Below are positions 11,005 through 21,479 of a stretch of 64,000 nt of DNA, piece by piece. The notes under the pieces were generated by a model that was not told the DNA's origin, did no database searches, and saw only the letters and a program-made list of their open reading frames with translations. The translations under genes and the position numbers were made by a program. The stretch comes from Ectocarpus siliculosus. Lineage: Eukaryota > Sar > Phaeophyceae > Ectocarpales > Ectocarpaceae. Location: assembly GCA_000310025.1 (NCBI GenBank), contig FN648687.1, positions 1 through 64,000 on the forward strand. Reading direction: 5' to 3'. Position 1 is the stretch's first letter, and every line of letters starts with the position of its first letter.

Positions 11005-12560
11005 GTGTTCGTAGTGGAATCCCGGAACTTGTCGTTTTCGTCGCGTCTGCTTGTTCACAGTCGTAGCGTCCAATTGGAAATTGCCCTTCATGGCCTTACG
11101 ACCGACAAATCAAGCAACGGTGATACTGTGTCTCAGCCGTGGCCATACGTGGACTATGCATACGGCGTGTGTCTTGTCGGCGACACGCGTTTCTGCAGCG
11201 ATGGGGGTGTTCTTTATTTCGCGATCGGTTCGTGGGCTGCGCTTGGTACAGCAGCCTACAACAAAGGGTACGCTTCAAGTGCGGTTGCAACTCGTTGTGT
11301 GACTTGGAACGAACAACGAAAAAACGTTGATTACTGACGTATTCCTGGGTCGAGTTTTGATGGTGCTGAGGTGGAGTGAGAGGAGGGGGCGAGCACGCGC
11401 TTATCCTCGAAATCATGGAAGTACACAAACCCAGCAACGTCAACCAAGCACACGCCTTCAGAGTATGGCACTGGTAAGCCAAGATACCCCACTGGCTAAT
11501 GCTGACGCCGTGTTCTCGAATTTGCAATGACATATCATGCTATCATGCTGTGTATATACTTGAAGGATGGTCGACGTGTCGTGACATATTTCTTACTTTT
11601 AGTACAGGGAAAAAAAACTTAGATCGCATTTGGTTTTATACACAGCATTAGTCTATGGACCAGACACCGGAGAAGGTTCACCTTCAGTCACGCGCAACCG
11701 CATGACAAAGACCGACACTCGTCGAAAATGATTGACAGCACGGAGCATAGACGCGAACGCGTCAGCCGCACTTATGGACCTACCGTAAGTCATGCAGAGG
11801 TAACGCAGCTTTGGTAGCCCGCATGTGTATCGACACCACCCTGTTTTACGCCGCAGCAGCACGCACAGCAACAGATACACACGTTCAATCATGTACAGAT
11901 AAAAGACCGACACACGTCGCAACTGATTGACATCACAGAATAGATGCGCGGCACGGGTCGGCGCATGACACGAGACGAAGCACTCTACTGCAGTCTGGTG
12001 CGTGCCCCTATCGATTCCAACGTAGGTAGAGGGAGTTGCGGCCGCTGTCGTGCGCCAAGGACACCAATCAACCTGGAACCTGCTGTGCACCCGCCCTTAC
12101 AGCGTTGTTCGCTGCTGTGCATTTATGTCCGCATATTTTGTTTTCTTTAGAATTGCTTCATTATTTCGTCGGTTTCTAGGCTACGTGTTGGGGAGAGAGA
12201 CGCACGAAACGCTCATCGTCTCTCCGGCCGCGTTAGCTGCGAAGGCCGGCGTCGACTTTTACAAAACTCTCTCCCCACAAATACTAGCCGGGGGACTACG
12301 ACTGCAACGGCAGGAGTCCCGAAACTAACCAAGTTCTCAAATGGTACACACCATTCTACAACACCCGACTAGATACCGAATATTCCCGAACTTATGCCCC
12401 CACCTTCAAGGGATGGGAGTGGGGGGTTTTCTAAACTGCCGCCGTTACTGCGATAGGCGGCTGCTGCTGTCCTTCCGTTGCTTCACCCGCTCTGTAGCTT
12501 TCACACGTTATCCGACTTTGCTACAGCCCCTGCGTGGACTCGATCACAGAATGACGCCCC
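11005..12560. other. 3' flank of the gene and a dispersed repeat
   Basis: No gene is recognised. The segment 11,553-11,670 (GGATGGTCG...TATTTCTT...TATGGACCAGAC) is clearly related to 55,294-55,410 inside the first Helitron. Downstream, 11,700-11,950 contains two imperfect copies of a stretch with GACCGACAC(T/A)CGTCG followed by TGATTGACA. The 145-codon minus-strand frame here lies inside this repeat and is probably not a gene. Confidence 0.5.
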
Positions 12561-12563
12561 CAG

Positions 12564-14500
12564 CTATAGACCTACAATAATAAATCGACACACCGTGACG
12601 GGGATGTATCCGCCCGATGCAAGAGCCGTCGCGCCTCGGATTCGCAACGAGTGCAACGCGTACTCCTGAGGGTTACGCACCGACTTCGCTACCACTTCTC
12701 TGACTGCACGGAGGACAGCACTATACCTCACTACTCTCACTGCTCTTCCACTACGGTACGAAGCCAACAGTGCTGAGTCACGCAACGTTGTATGACACGA
12801 CAATAGCTCCACCACAAGAGTCACCGCGCCGCCGCGTGCTCTCACAGCTGACTGCGGTCCGGTGACTTCGTCTCGCGTACGAACCCGTATATTTCCTTTC
12901 TGCTCTTGATCGGCCTTGTGCCCTCTAAACCTCATTTCGACACGGTCTGCTCTACGATAGTGACTAAAGTCTAGTTGCGTCACGCCGGCAAACAACGCTC
13001 CGCCCGCCCTCGTAAGACAGTATGCCTCATGCACGCTGCCCGCGTCATTCGCGAACACCTCATCAGACCGTGGGATGAAGAGATAGGACAGGCACAGACA
13101 CAGCCACATCACTCTGCCCCCTTCCCCCCAGTTCTGGCTTGCGCTTTCCCCGTCCAGCGGCATGCCCCAAGACACAGGGAGGCGCACGCGGCGTACCGTT
13201 CCCATAGCCACGTGGTTCCTCGCCACCACCCTTAGCGCACATTTCAACATCGGAGACGACAAGTCTAGCTCGACCGAAGCTTCCAGCCTATGAAAATGTT
13301 GTACAGCCGTGAGTTTTCCGGATATTGTACTCGCTAGATTACACTCGAAACACCAGGCTACGAAGTCTATCAACTCCCACACATGAAGGTCCCTGGCACG
13401 TTGCCCTAGGAACTTGGGCTTCTCCGTCAGCCTCTGAAACGTGCACGAAGAGTTGAAGCCTGACGTGTAAGTCCTCCTAGACGACTGAGTACTCGACGAG
13501 CTGGATGCCAAGACGTCGGTAACAAAGTCCCGTCCTGCCTGTCCCAGGTCCTGAACCTGCTGATTACCCTGGGGCCAACCTCGTGTAAACCGGCGTGCTG
13601 CCGTTCGATTTGGCCGCATGTGCGCTGCCAACCAAGGTAGGCCCCCCCAGGCACGCGGGAGAGCCCGCACCCCTATTTGTCTTTCCCGTGGTTGAAAAAA
13701 TCAGCGGCCTTGGGTCTCGCGCCGCCCTCGCCAGCGGCGCGCGCCTCTCCTCCGCACCCCCTCCCCCGTTGCCGTGGCCAACGCTGCGACCAAAGCATTC
13801 GACCCGGAAGTTGAGAGCGTATTGAGCGTTGCCGCCACTTTCTCTGTCACCAGAACGCCTTGGCGAGGCAAGGATTGCCACTCCGGCTGCGATAGTTTTG
13901 CAACTGCCGGAGGGCGTCCCACGATGAGCCACGCTTTTACCCAGCGGAGGTCCCCCTGCATCATCGCCTTACCCTTTGCCGCAGCCTTAGCAGTCTTGGC
14001 GCTGGGTACAGCGGGGGGCCGAGAGGCCGGTGGTGCGGCGGTTGTGCCCACCAGTTGCACCTCCCCCTGAAGGCCAGGTCCTGCTGCTTGAAGCTGCCAG
14101 CCTCGTCGCGCTCCCGCTGCAGCTCCTCCCTCAGGCCGTCCACCAGCCCGCGGAGAGGAGCGAGCTCAGTCTCGTCAGCGGGGGGGGTCGCGGCGGGTGC
14201 CTGTCCCTCGCGCTCACGACGAGGATACGGCTCGATGCCTCGCGGGAGTACGTGACCCGCTGCGCGTCGAGGGGCGAGCCGTCGAGCTCGCCACCGATCG
14301 TGCGGTAAACCTCCTCGTGCGTGGTGTCGAGGGTGTCGCCGCCCGACCTTGACCTGCTTGCCCGGCAGCGGCCTTGCGACTCCGCGTGGAGGCCCGTGTC
14401 GGCATCTGGTCGCGTTTGGAGTCGTTTAAGCAGCGAACCGGCGGCAGGCGGCGGGCGAACGTCAGGGCGGCGTTGCGGGAACACTTCTCTTCCTCTTCAT
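12564..14500 (-). mobile_element. broken tyrosine-recombinase element (Crypton- or DIRS-type)
   Basis: The 368-codon minus-strand frame at 12,564-13,670 reads as a tyrosine recombinase. An N-terminal SAM-like, DNA-binding part contains YTSGFNSSCTFQRL and DLHVWELIDFVAWCFECNL. The first catalytic arginine lies in a block reading YLFIPRSDEVF, and the HxxR box is in LHSLRIRGATALASGG near the end. Further upstream on the same strand (13,700-14,500) frames give a coiled-coil-like stretch (GLVDGLREELQRERDEAGS) and Pro/Ala-rich linkers that probably belong to the same protein. Such recombinases move Cryptons and DIRS-like elements. No reverse transcriptase accompanies it here, which slightly favours Crypton. 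The copy looks broken in several places, and no termini were found. Confidence 0.65.
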
Positions 14501-14635
14501 CCTGAGCGTGGTCGATCGCGCCTGGATCTGCAGTTAGAATGCTCTACAAGTTCCTTTCTTCGGGCGGAAGTATCTGACGAGGCTCTGTGTCGGGCTCAGA
14601 ACGACGCGTTGTTACCGTTTATGAGACAAGAAAAC

Positions 14636-15390
14636 ACACCCCGGTGATAACATTTTGGAGTTGAAAATATTTTCACCGGGTGTGGTATCCTGTGGGGGGT
14701 GTGTTATCTTGTGTACCCCAGGTGGTGATAAAGTGCAGCTCGCAGGGGCCCCTAAGGGGGTGTGATAAAACAGGGGGTGTGATAGCGCGTCCGAACACCC
14801 ACAACGTGTGTTTGGGGATGTGATAAATGAGGGGGTGTGATAGCACGTCTGCTGCGGTGCTCGTACGTGCTGCTGAGAGCAAGAGAGCAACTGGCTGCTG
14901 CTGAGGCGATGCGGAGGCTGTCATGTTGGCGCCTGTTGCTGCTCAAGCTCCCGCTGCTGTTAGATCAGCAGGAGCAGGAGTAGGAGCCTCTTGCGTAGAG
15001 GTGTGTGCGGGCCCAAAGAAGGAGGTGATCTACTGTGGCGCCTGCGCTGCTGCAGTCGAAGCAGTTGTCGAAGGAGCGGAGGTACTTGCGGCTGCATTCT
15101 GCTCTGCCTGCACGTTCATGTTGTTGGGGGTCTCCATGCGGGGTGTTTCCCCGCACACAGGTCACGTGGTTGTGTGTGTGATTGCTCAGGGCAGATGCTG
15201 TCACCCCGGTGATGAAGAAGGAGGGGCCCCGTGACTATATGCAGCGCAACTAAAAATATCACTGGGTGCGTTACCTTATGTACCCCCGGTGATAAATCGA
15301 TGGTTTGTCAGAAGCGCACAAGACTATCACCGGGGTGTCGTATTCTGTGGGGGGTGTGCTTCCTTGTGTAGGTGTGTTATCTTGTGTCAT
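14636..15390. repeat. cluster of TATCACCGGGGTGT inverted motifs
   Basis: The motif TATCACCGGGGTGT and close variants occur in forward orientation near 14,671, 15,256 and 15,325, and in reverse orientation near 14,636, 14,725 and 15,285. Neighbouring copies can form hairpins of about 40-65 nt. The outermost pair is a perfect 14-bp inverted repeat. A second motif, GTGTTATCTTGTGTACCCC, accompanies several copies, and GGGGGTGTGATA recurs between 14,757 and 14,850. This could be one inverted-repeat element or several nested MITEs. No coding capacity is recognised. Confidence 0.65.
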
Positions 15391-16430
15391 ATACGGTATA
15401 TCACGAGCTTGCGTTGGTTCGTTCTCGACGCCTGTAGATTGAATGGAGTGATTATTGCTGGTTACGCTACGGTCATTGGGAGTCCCGTATCTCGACAATC
15501 CCGAATATTCCTCGACACGTTTTCTGTAGGTGTTGAGGAGAGGCGGGTATCAAAAGACCAACCGGGTATTCAAGGCCACCTGGCTCAAAAACACTACGCC
15601 TTTTTATAGTTTTTTTTCCTTGTTGTCATGGACCTTGCGGATCGTTTAAGTCCAAGTTTGCTCCAGCTGGATAAAAACTGAGCCCTCTACAGCGTTCGGC
15701 GCCAGGGTGGCGTGCGATATTTCAGCCTTTCTCGATTTTGTTTTTTTCAGCCGCTAAGGGCGTATATTAACGAAGTGCCGAGAATCAAAATCGAGATCCG
15801 ATCGGTCGAATATCTGCTACCTCCTGACGACGCCCTTTGATGCTATGGAAGTTTCTCTGTCTGGGAAGAAGCCCCCGGGGAACTCTTGTTTTTCAAAATC
15901 TAATCAAAGAGGCAAGGAGTAAAAGACTTCGAAGTCTTGGAGCAGTTGCCGCGAGGCCGCCGCGCAGCAAGTGTACGACACGACCTGCTGCACCCTGCTC
16001 ATAGAGGGGCTATCGGCACCCTACTACCGAGACCATGGCCATTATTTGTAGCCAGAAGACCCTGCTCGCTGGCAAGCAATAAAACGGGCCGGCTCGTTAG
16101 GTGCTAGAGGAGAAACGATCGTGACAAGCGGTGAACGGACTGACGATCAGAACAGGGCTGCGCCGCTTTTTCGGGCTGTTCCGTGCGGGAGAGGGTAGTT
16201 GCATCCTTTTTTTTCTCCACACTCACGATACCCCAATGCATCGAACCTTGTACGAGACAGATGGTGGTTAAAACTACCTCCCGTCGCGTGGCATTGCTAA
16301 TGCTGTTGCTTCCTCCTTCGAAGAGCTATCGGTGGAAAACTAAATTGTGAGCAGATATTCGGCGCGACCCGTGCTGCGCCCAAAGTAGGCCTATTTTGCC
16401 CAATAAACGGCCCAACGAAAACCAGGGGAT
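15391..16430. other. no recognisable gene
   Basis: This is mixed sequence without long frames, tandem repeats or recognisable transposon ends. T-rich tracts are present near 15,600, 15,750 and 16,205. Confidence 0.4.
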
Positions 16431-16439
16431 TCTTCGTTT

Positions 16440-16680
16440 TTGTCCCGGGTAAGACCCCGGTTTATGGGAACGAAATCTTGTAGATATATCTTCATCTTGG
16501 CCAAGATCTGTCAGTTTCACGATTTATGGGAGCAAAATCTTCCGATATATATTGGCCAAGATTTTTCGAGGCCCGAAATCTGCCCTTTCGAACAAATCTT
16601 GACCCAAGATCTGTCGAAATGAAGCTTCCGACAAATCTTGAGGCGGCGTAACAAATCTTGCCTGGGTGCGGCGCGATCAC
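16440..16680. repeat. short-period repeats of an AAATCTTG motif
   Basis: AAATCTTG/AAAATCTT, or their complement CAAGAT, occur about ten times within 240 bp. They are often coupled to GATCTGTC or TTGGCCAAGAT. Two flanking segments (GGGAACGAAATCTTGTAGAT and GGGAGCAAAATCTTCCGATA) are tandem copies separated by about 65 bp. A third, dispersed instance (GCAAATCTTGGCGAAGATAT) lies near 17,428. This is a degenerate minisatellite. Confidence 0.6.
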
Positions 16681-17470
16681 CGTGGGTCAGTCAACCTAAT
16701 CGTCCATAACGCCATGAAGTCTGCACGTGGCACACTCGCAAGGGTCTCTAACGCACCTGACGTCACTATGTCTGCGCCTGTGGCGCCGACATCGAACAAA
16801 AACGTCCAAGGCGCGCGAAAAAATGGAAATTTGCTCTGGCTCGTTCCACATGCGTCATCACCAGTCGGTCGAGGGACCGTTAAAAAGAGTACTTTATTTT
16901 GAAGTAGAAAAAGAGAAGAGGAAGAAAGTTTTGCTAACACAGCTCTGTCGTATGCGACGCTCCTGTCTCTTCATCGATTGACCCAACACCCAATCCGTTT
17001 GCACCCGAGCCAGATCCGTGAGTGCAGATGACAGCGCCGGGGGTTTGACCTCGGTACACCCGCTACATAGTGAGATACGTGCATGGGTGTCATCGGCCTC
17101 GGGTTGATGTACTTTCTTGTCAGTTGGACAGCAATGGAACAATAATATTGTTTCTCCGCTTGACATAAGCTCGTGGGCAACGGCTTCTATTTTGCACCCC
17201 AGGTAGGCGCCCATCGCTAGTATCCACGTATCCACCCATAGTGCTGAGCCAATACAGCTGGGGGGGGGACGCCCCTTCTATAACTGCGTTATGCTCACTT
17301 TTCGCCACACCTCGGCATTTTCTGTGGACCAAGTGGCCGTTGTGCCTTTATCAACTTCAAGCAGAAGAGAGGAACAACACGCCGCTTTTTCAACATTGAA
17401 CATACTTCCCCCATAAATCGCGTTACTGCAAATCTTGGCGAAGATATATTGTGCGCAAATGATGAGGGTA
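16681..17470. other. no recognisable gene
   Basis: There are short overlapping frames on both strands with no domain I recognise. A G-run (17,260-17,269) precedes the palindromic array. Confidence 0.4.
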
Positions 17471-17487
17471 CTTGCATTATTGGGAGC

Positions 17488-18255
17488 CCACGTGGGACGT
17501 CCCATGGGACAGCCCTGTGACGTCCCACGTGTCCCATGGTGTCCCATGGGACACGTGAGACGTCCCGTGGCACGCGTAGGACGTTCCATGGGGCACCATG
17601 GGACGCGTGGGACGGCCCAGGGCTGTCCTATAACACGTCACACGNNNNNNNNNNNNNNNNNNNNNNNNNNNNNNNNNNNNNNNNNNNNNNNNNNNNNNNN
17701 NNNNNNNNNNNNNNNNNNNNNNNNNNNNNNNNNNNNNNNNNNNNNNNNNNNNNNNNNNNNNNNNNNNNNNNNNNNNNNNNNNNNNNNNNNNNNNNNNNNN
17801 NNNNNNNNNNNNNNNNNNNNNNNNNNNNNNNNNNNNNNNNNNNNNNNNNNNNNNNNNNNNNNNNNNNNNNNNNNNNNNNNNNNNNNNNNNNNNNNNNNGG
17901 ACGTCCCAGGGGTGTCCCATGGGACACCATGGGCCACGTGGGACGTCCCGGGAGAAGTCCAGTAGAACACATGCAACGATTGCAGCCCCCCCCCCCACTG
18001 CCCCCCGTAAGCTTTGGATGTCCCAAAAGCCGCACGTTGCTTCCCCATCGGACGCGTGGGACGTCGAATGTCCGTCCCATGGCGCTGGGACGTCGAATGT
18101 CCGTCCCATGGCGCTGGGACGTTGAATGACTGTCCCATGGGACGCGTGGGACGTCCGAAATCTGTACGGTGGGAGAGTCATTGGAAGGCCCACGTGTCCC
18201 ACGCGACTCGTGGGACGTCCAATAGCGTCCAATAGATGTCCCATGGATCACGCGT
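17488..18255. repeat. palindromic GGGACGTCCC / GTCCCATGGGAC array
   Basis: The DNA on both sides of the gap is built from self-complementary blocks: GGGACGTCCC, GTCCCATGGGAC, CCCACGTGGGAC and GGGACGCGT. These are joined with little unrelated sequence. At 18,060-18,125 a near-perfect tandem of about 36 bp occurs (GGGACGTCGAATGTCCGTCC, then CATGGCGCT). The long open frames reported across this region on both strands run through the N gap and are composition artefacts. Confidence 0.85.
17645..17898. other. assembly gap (254 N)
   Basis: This is a run of N inside the palindromic array. Assembly probably failed because of self-complementary tandem sequence, so the true array length is unknown. Confidence 0.99.
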
Positions 18256-20794
18256 GTCCCGTTGGTCGTCCCTACGTGTCACCGTCCAGGGATGCAAGCG
18301 AACCACGCGCGTTGGAGTTACATGGAAACAACCTGGTACGCATTTAGAAGTGTTCTTTGTTTCCAACCGCACTGAGACTGACGTATTTTCATTGGTCGGC
18401 CGGTTAGCGCGGTCGATGCTAATGAAAAAATACATACGCTTACACTCACTCCTTCCTTCACTAGACGGCATCAGTGTATCTTACCTCTCTCTCTGAACTC
18501 GAGATGCACCAAAGAAACATGCATATCGCCTCTTCGAACAAAACTCATTGCACTGTATCTGGAACCAAATTGGGACGTGCGATTGGTTGATGTTGGGTGC
18601 ACATTTTTCTCCCGTCATCCCTGGCGTGACTACGCGCCGTAGCACCTGTGTATCTCTTCAAAGGCGCACAATATCCTTCCAAAATGCACTGTACAACAAC
18701 TACGAGCCGACAGGGGAGCGAAAACCTTGAGACCTCTCTAACCAGGGACACCAGGAAACACGATCGAGTTTTAGGTTGGACCATAACGTAAGCCTTTACA
18801 ACGAGGAACCCAATGAGGCTGGTCAGGGAACCTCTACAGCTGAGTGTGAGCATTTCCCACCAGCAGCATCGGAGGCAAGGGACAACTGAGCACCAGGCAT
18901 ATCGCCAACAAGAGTGTTGAACGCAAGGCAACCCGAACTCCTGCTTGACTCCATGCTGCCGCGTCCGTGGTGGACACGGAACCGTGTTCATATTTGCGCC
19001 ATAATAGATCGGAAAAGACGGGCCAAAACGATGCAAACGGACCAAAACGATGCACCCTCTACGCGAATCCAATGAACGGTCACTATAACTGCCACGGATA
19101 TGCGACCAACTCCTCCTACTATGTACGTAAATACATAATTTTGCAGCTTGTCATCACCCTTCCATCGGACTAGATGGGAAAATGCTCCAAGGACGTCCTC
19201 GATGGGACTCGGTGTGTTTGATGCATGCGACGGTTACCCTACGGTGAGCGCTTTCCCAAAACAAACGACACGAACTTGACTTGCTAGAACGGTAACCATG
19301 GACAACCCGCAGTACAACCACTGAGGTGCGCCACCCAAGGACGAGGGGCACTCACTTAACGCACTACTCGAAAGAACGCCCTTGTCTCAGAAGACTGTCC
19401 CAGGGAATATTGGCGAAAGGATGACGTGACCTTTCCTAGACTAGACATACAGACGTCACCCAGATGTCTCCCGCACAGCTACAAGACCTCATGGGGTCTC
19501 CTGTGACATTAGCGGCGGGGACTCTCCTCCATCGATTATACGATTCCATTTAGAAATAACACCATATAGCAGGACTCAATAGATACATCTATGAAGACAA
19601 TCGTCACAATGATGGGAACAAAAGGCACAAGACCTCAACCATGTGCGTCGTCTGCTAAGAAAGCTGCTTGTGCAGAAAACAGAACGTCTCACCACGCACG
19701 AACGAAGACAACTGTCGCTCAAGAGAGCAGGCCATGCTGCCGTTGCCGAAGTACCCCGTACAATACTCTCTCCGTACTCCTCTATTAATACCAAAAGAAG
19801 GCAGTGTTAGACCTAACCCTTGGGGTCGCGTTGATTACCGAGCGAAGATTACAGCCAACACAACGTGAATCTATAGGAAATAGTCGTCACGTCCGAAAAG
19901 AAGGGTTTTGTCCTATCACCTTGGAGCTCAGCAACAGCTCGTTGTGGACGTGGTTCCGGCGTGCGTTGGCAACAAGAGACGGGCTGTTGTCTGGTGACTT
20001 CAGTCTCTGCTTATCGATAGCTCAGCTTTGTCTGGCTCGGTCTTCTTGGGGTCCTGTTGTCCGTGTTCCTCTCTGCAGCCCGAGGTAGCCCGCCCCTTCC
20101 CCAGCTACGCAGACGGGCACCCTTATTCGCCGGATAAATGGGTATTTATTGTTTTCTTTCGAATTGCATTTATTAATATTTTCTACCGCGCGAGGAAAGA
20201 GAAATATACCAAACTGGCAGAGAGCACGTTTCCCGCAGACACGTTTCTGCGGCCTTTCCATCGTGCCTCTGCCTTTCTCCCAATAAAGGCTGTCTCTCTC
20301 TTCCCTCCAAACAGCAACTGAGGGTGCTCTCTCCTGCGGTGGAAAGAACCAATCTTGCTGCACACAGTAGTCTCAGATGACCAAGTCCCTAAAATGGTAC
20401 CCTACCATTTTCTTCGCCAACATCGAGGTCATCATGACACCACTCGTGCAGTGGGATTTGCTCCTGTTACTGCCTACCTACCGCACACAGTGCTTTCCCC
20501 CGATTGCCTCCCGACTCGCTATATCGTACCGATCGGGACACCCCTTGCGAGTCCTCTACTGTGGGCGGCTCCTGCACATTCCTCTGACTTCATCTTCCCG
20601 CCCTTCGCGATACTCGTTCCAATGTGTTGCCCCCAACAGCCATATACAGCAAATTCCCAAATCCTTAGCTAAATGGTGCAGCGCGCGCTAGTTTCTGGGA
20701 TTCACCCCTATTTCGTAACTATTTGCCTCGAAGCTCCGCGGGCTTGAGCATAATTCAGAACTTCCACTGCACAACCTTTGACTAAGACCGGATG
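18256..20794. other. no recognisable gene
   Basis: No domain is recognised on either strand, although some plus-strand frames between 18,900 and 19,800 are long-ish and interrupted, as in decayed coding DNA of unknown kind. A 25-bp segment at about 20,123 that encodes PYSPDKWV has a second copy near 23,770 with only synonymous differences. Confidence 0.35.
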
Positions 20795-21440
20795 TTAACG
20801 GCGCGTCATCGGGCAACGTTGCACAACATGACAACGACGCCACCACCAGAGCAACTGCTCCGCCGTCTGCTCTGTATCCCGATCATGGGTGGTTAACCTC
20901 ATCCCGATTCTTGGATCGCCTGATGCGATGTACGAGGCGAACCCCGACCACTCCGGCGTGACGACGGCAGGAATAATCGGCACCCGGCCGTGATACGGGT
21001 GGCATCCTACACACCGCCGCCGCATCGACCAGCTGCCCCGCTCCGCGATTGAGGACCCGATGAGGTCGTCCAACAGGTCTGAGTTCGCCTGTGCCTTAAA
21101 TCTCGCTGTAGCCCTTATTGCCATGCCGTCGGGCCGCCCTCATTCGGCCGTGTCTTTTACTTCACTCAGCTCTCGGCGACCCCTTCAATAACATCCTTTT
21201 GATTCCACCGCCGCCCCTGGGCCGCGGTCTGCGGTCCGCGGAGAAGACCGTGCACGGCACGGGCGCCTTGCTGCTCCCCGAGCGGGCGTAAGCCCTGGTT
21301 CCCATGAAGACGGTCGCGGCGTGGTCGCGGCGTGGGGCACCCGGCGGACACATCCGCCGTCATGGCTTCTGAAAGGAAACACCTGGCGTTGCCGGCCACG
21401 ATCCCCACGCACCGGTCCGCCCGCGTCCTGTCGCCCTGCC
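20795..21440 (-). other. GC-rich block with unrecognised open frames
   Basis: The base composition rises sharply here compared with its flanks. A minus-strand frame (20,795-21,124, 109 codons) contains LLDDLIGSSIAERGSW and VVTPEWSGFASYIASGDP. The block upstream of it (21,166-21,408) is also open in more than one frame. I recognise no family. The block could be an exon of a host gene, a captured fragment or a decayed element. The frames upstream of 21,124 contain stops, so it is not an intact single-exon gene. Confidence 0.3.
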
Positions 21441-21479
21441 CAGGCGTGACCTCGATTCAATCGCCATCTGCGAGTGTGC

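Noticed and set aside
11653-12090. 145-codon minus-strand frame downstream of the glycosyltransferase
   Set aside because: It lies in a dispersed repeat with internal duplication, and no protein family is recognisable.
17435-18251. Long frames (up to 255 codons) on both strands around the N gap
   Set aside because: They run through undetermined bases and through a self-complementary array that is open in many frames.
18545-19072. 175-codon minus-strand frame as a host membrane protein
   Set aside because: Composition is uneven (Cys/Arg/Val runs), no domain or splice structure supports it, and the opposite strand looks equally plausible.
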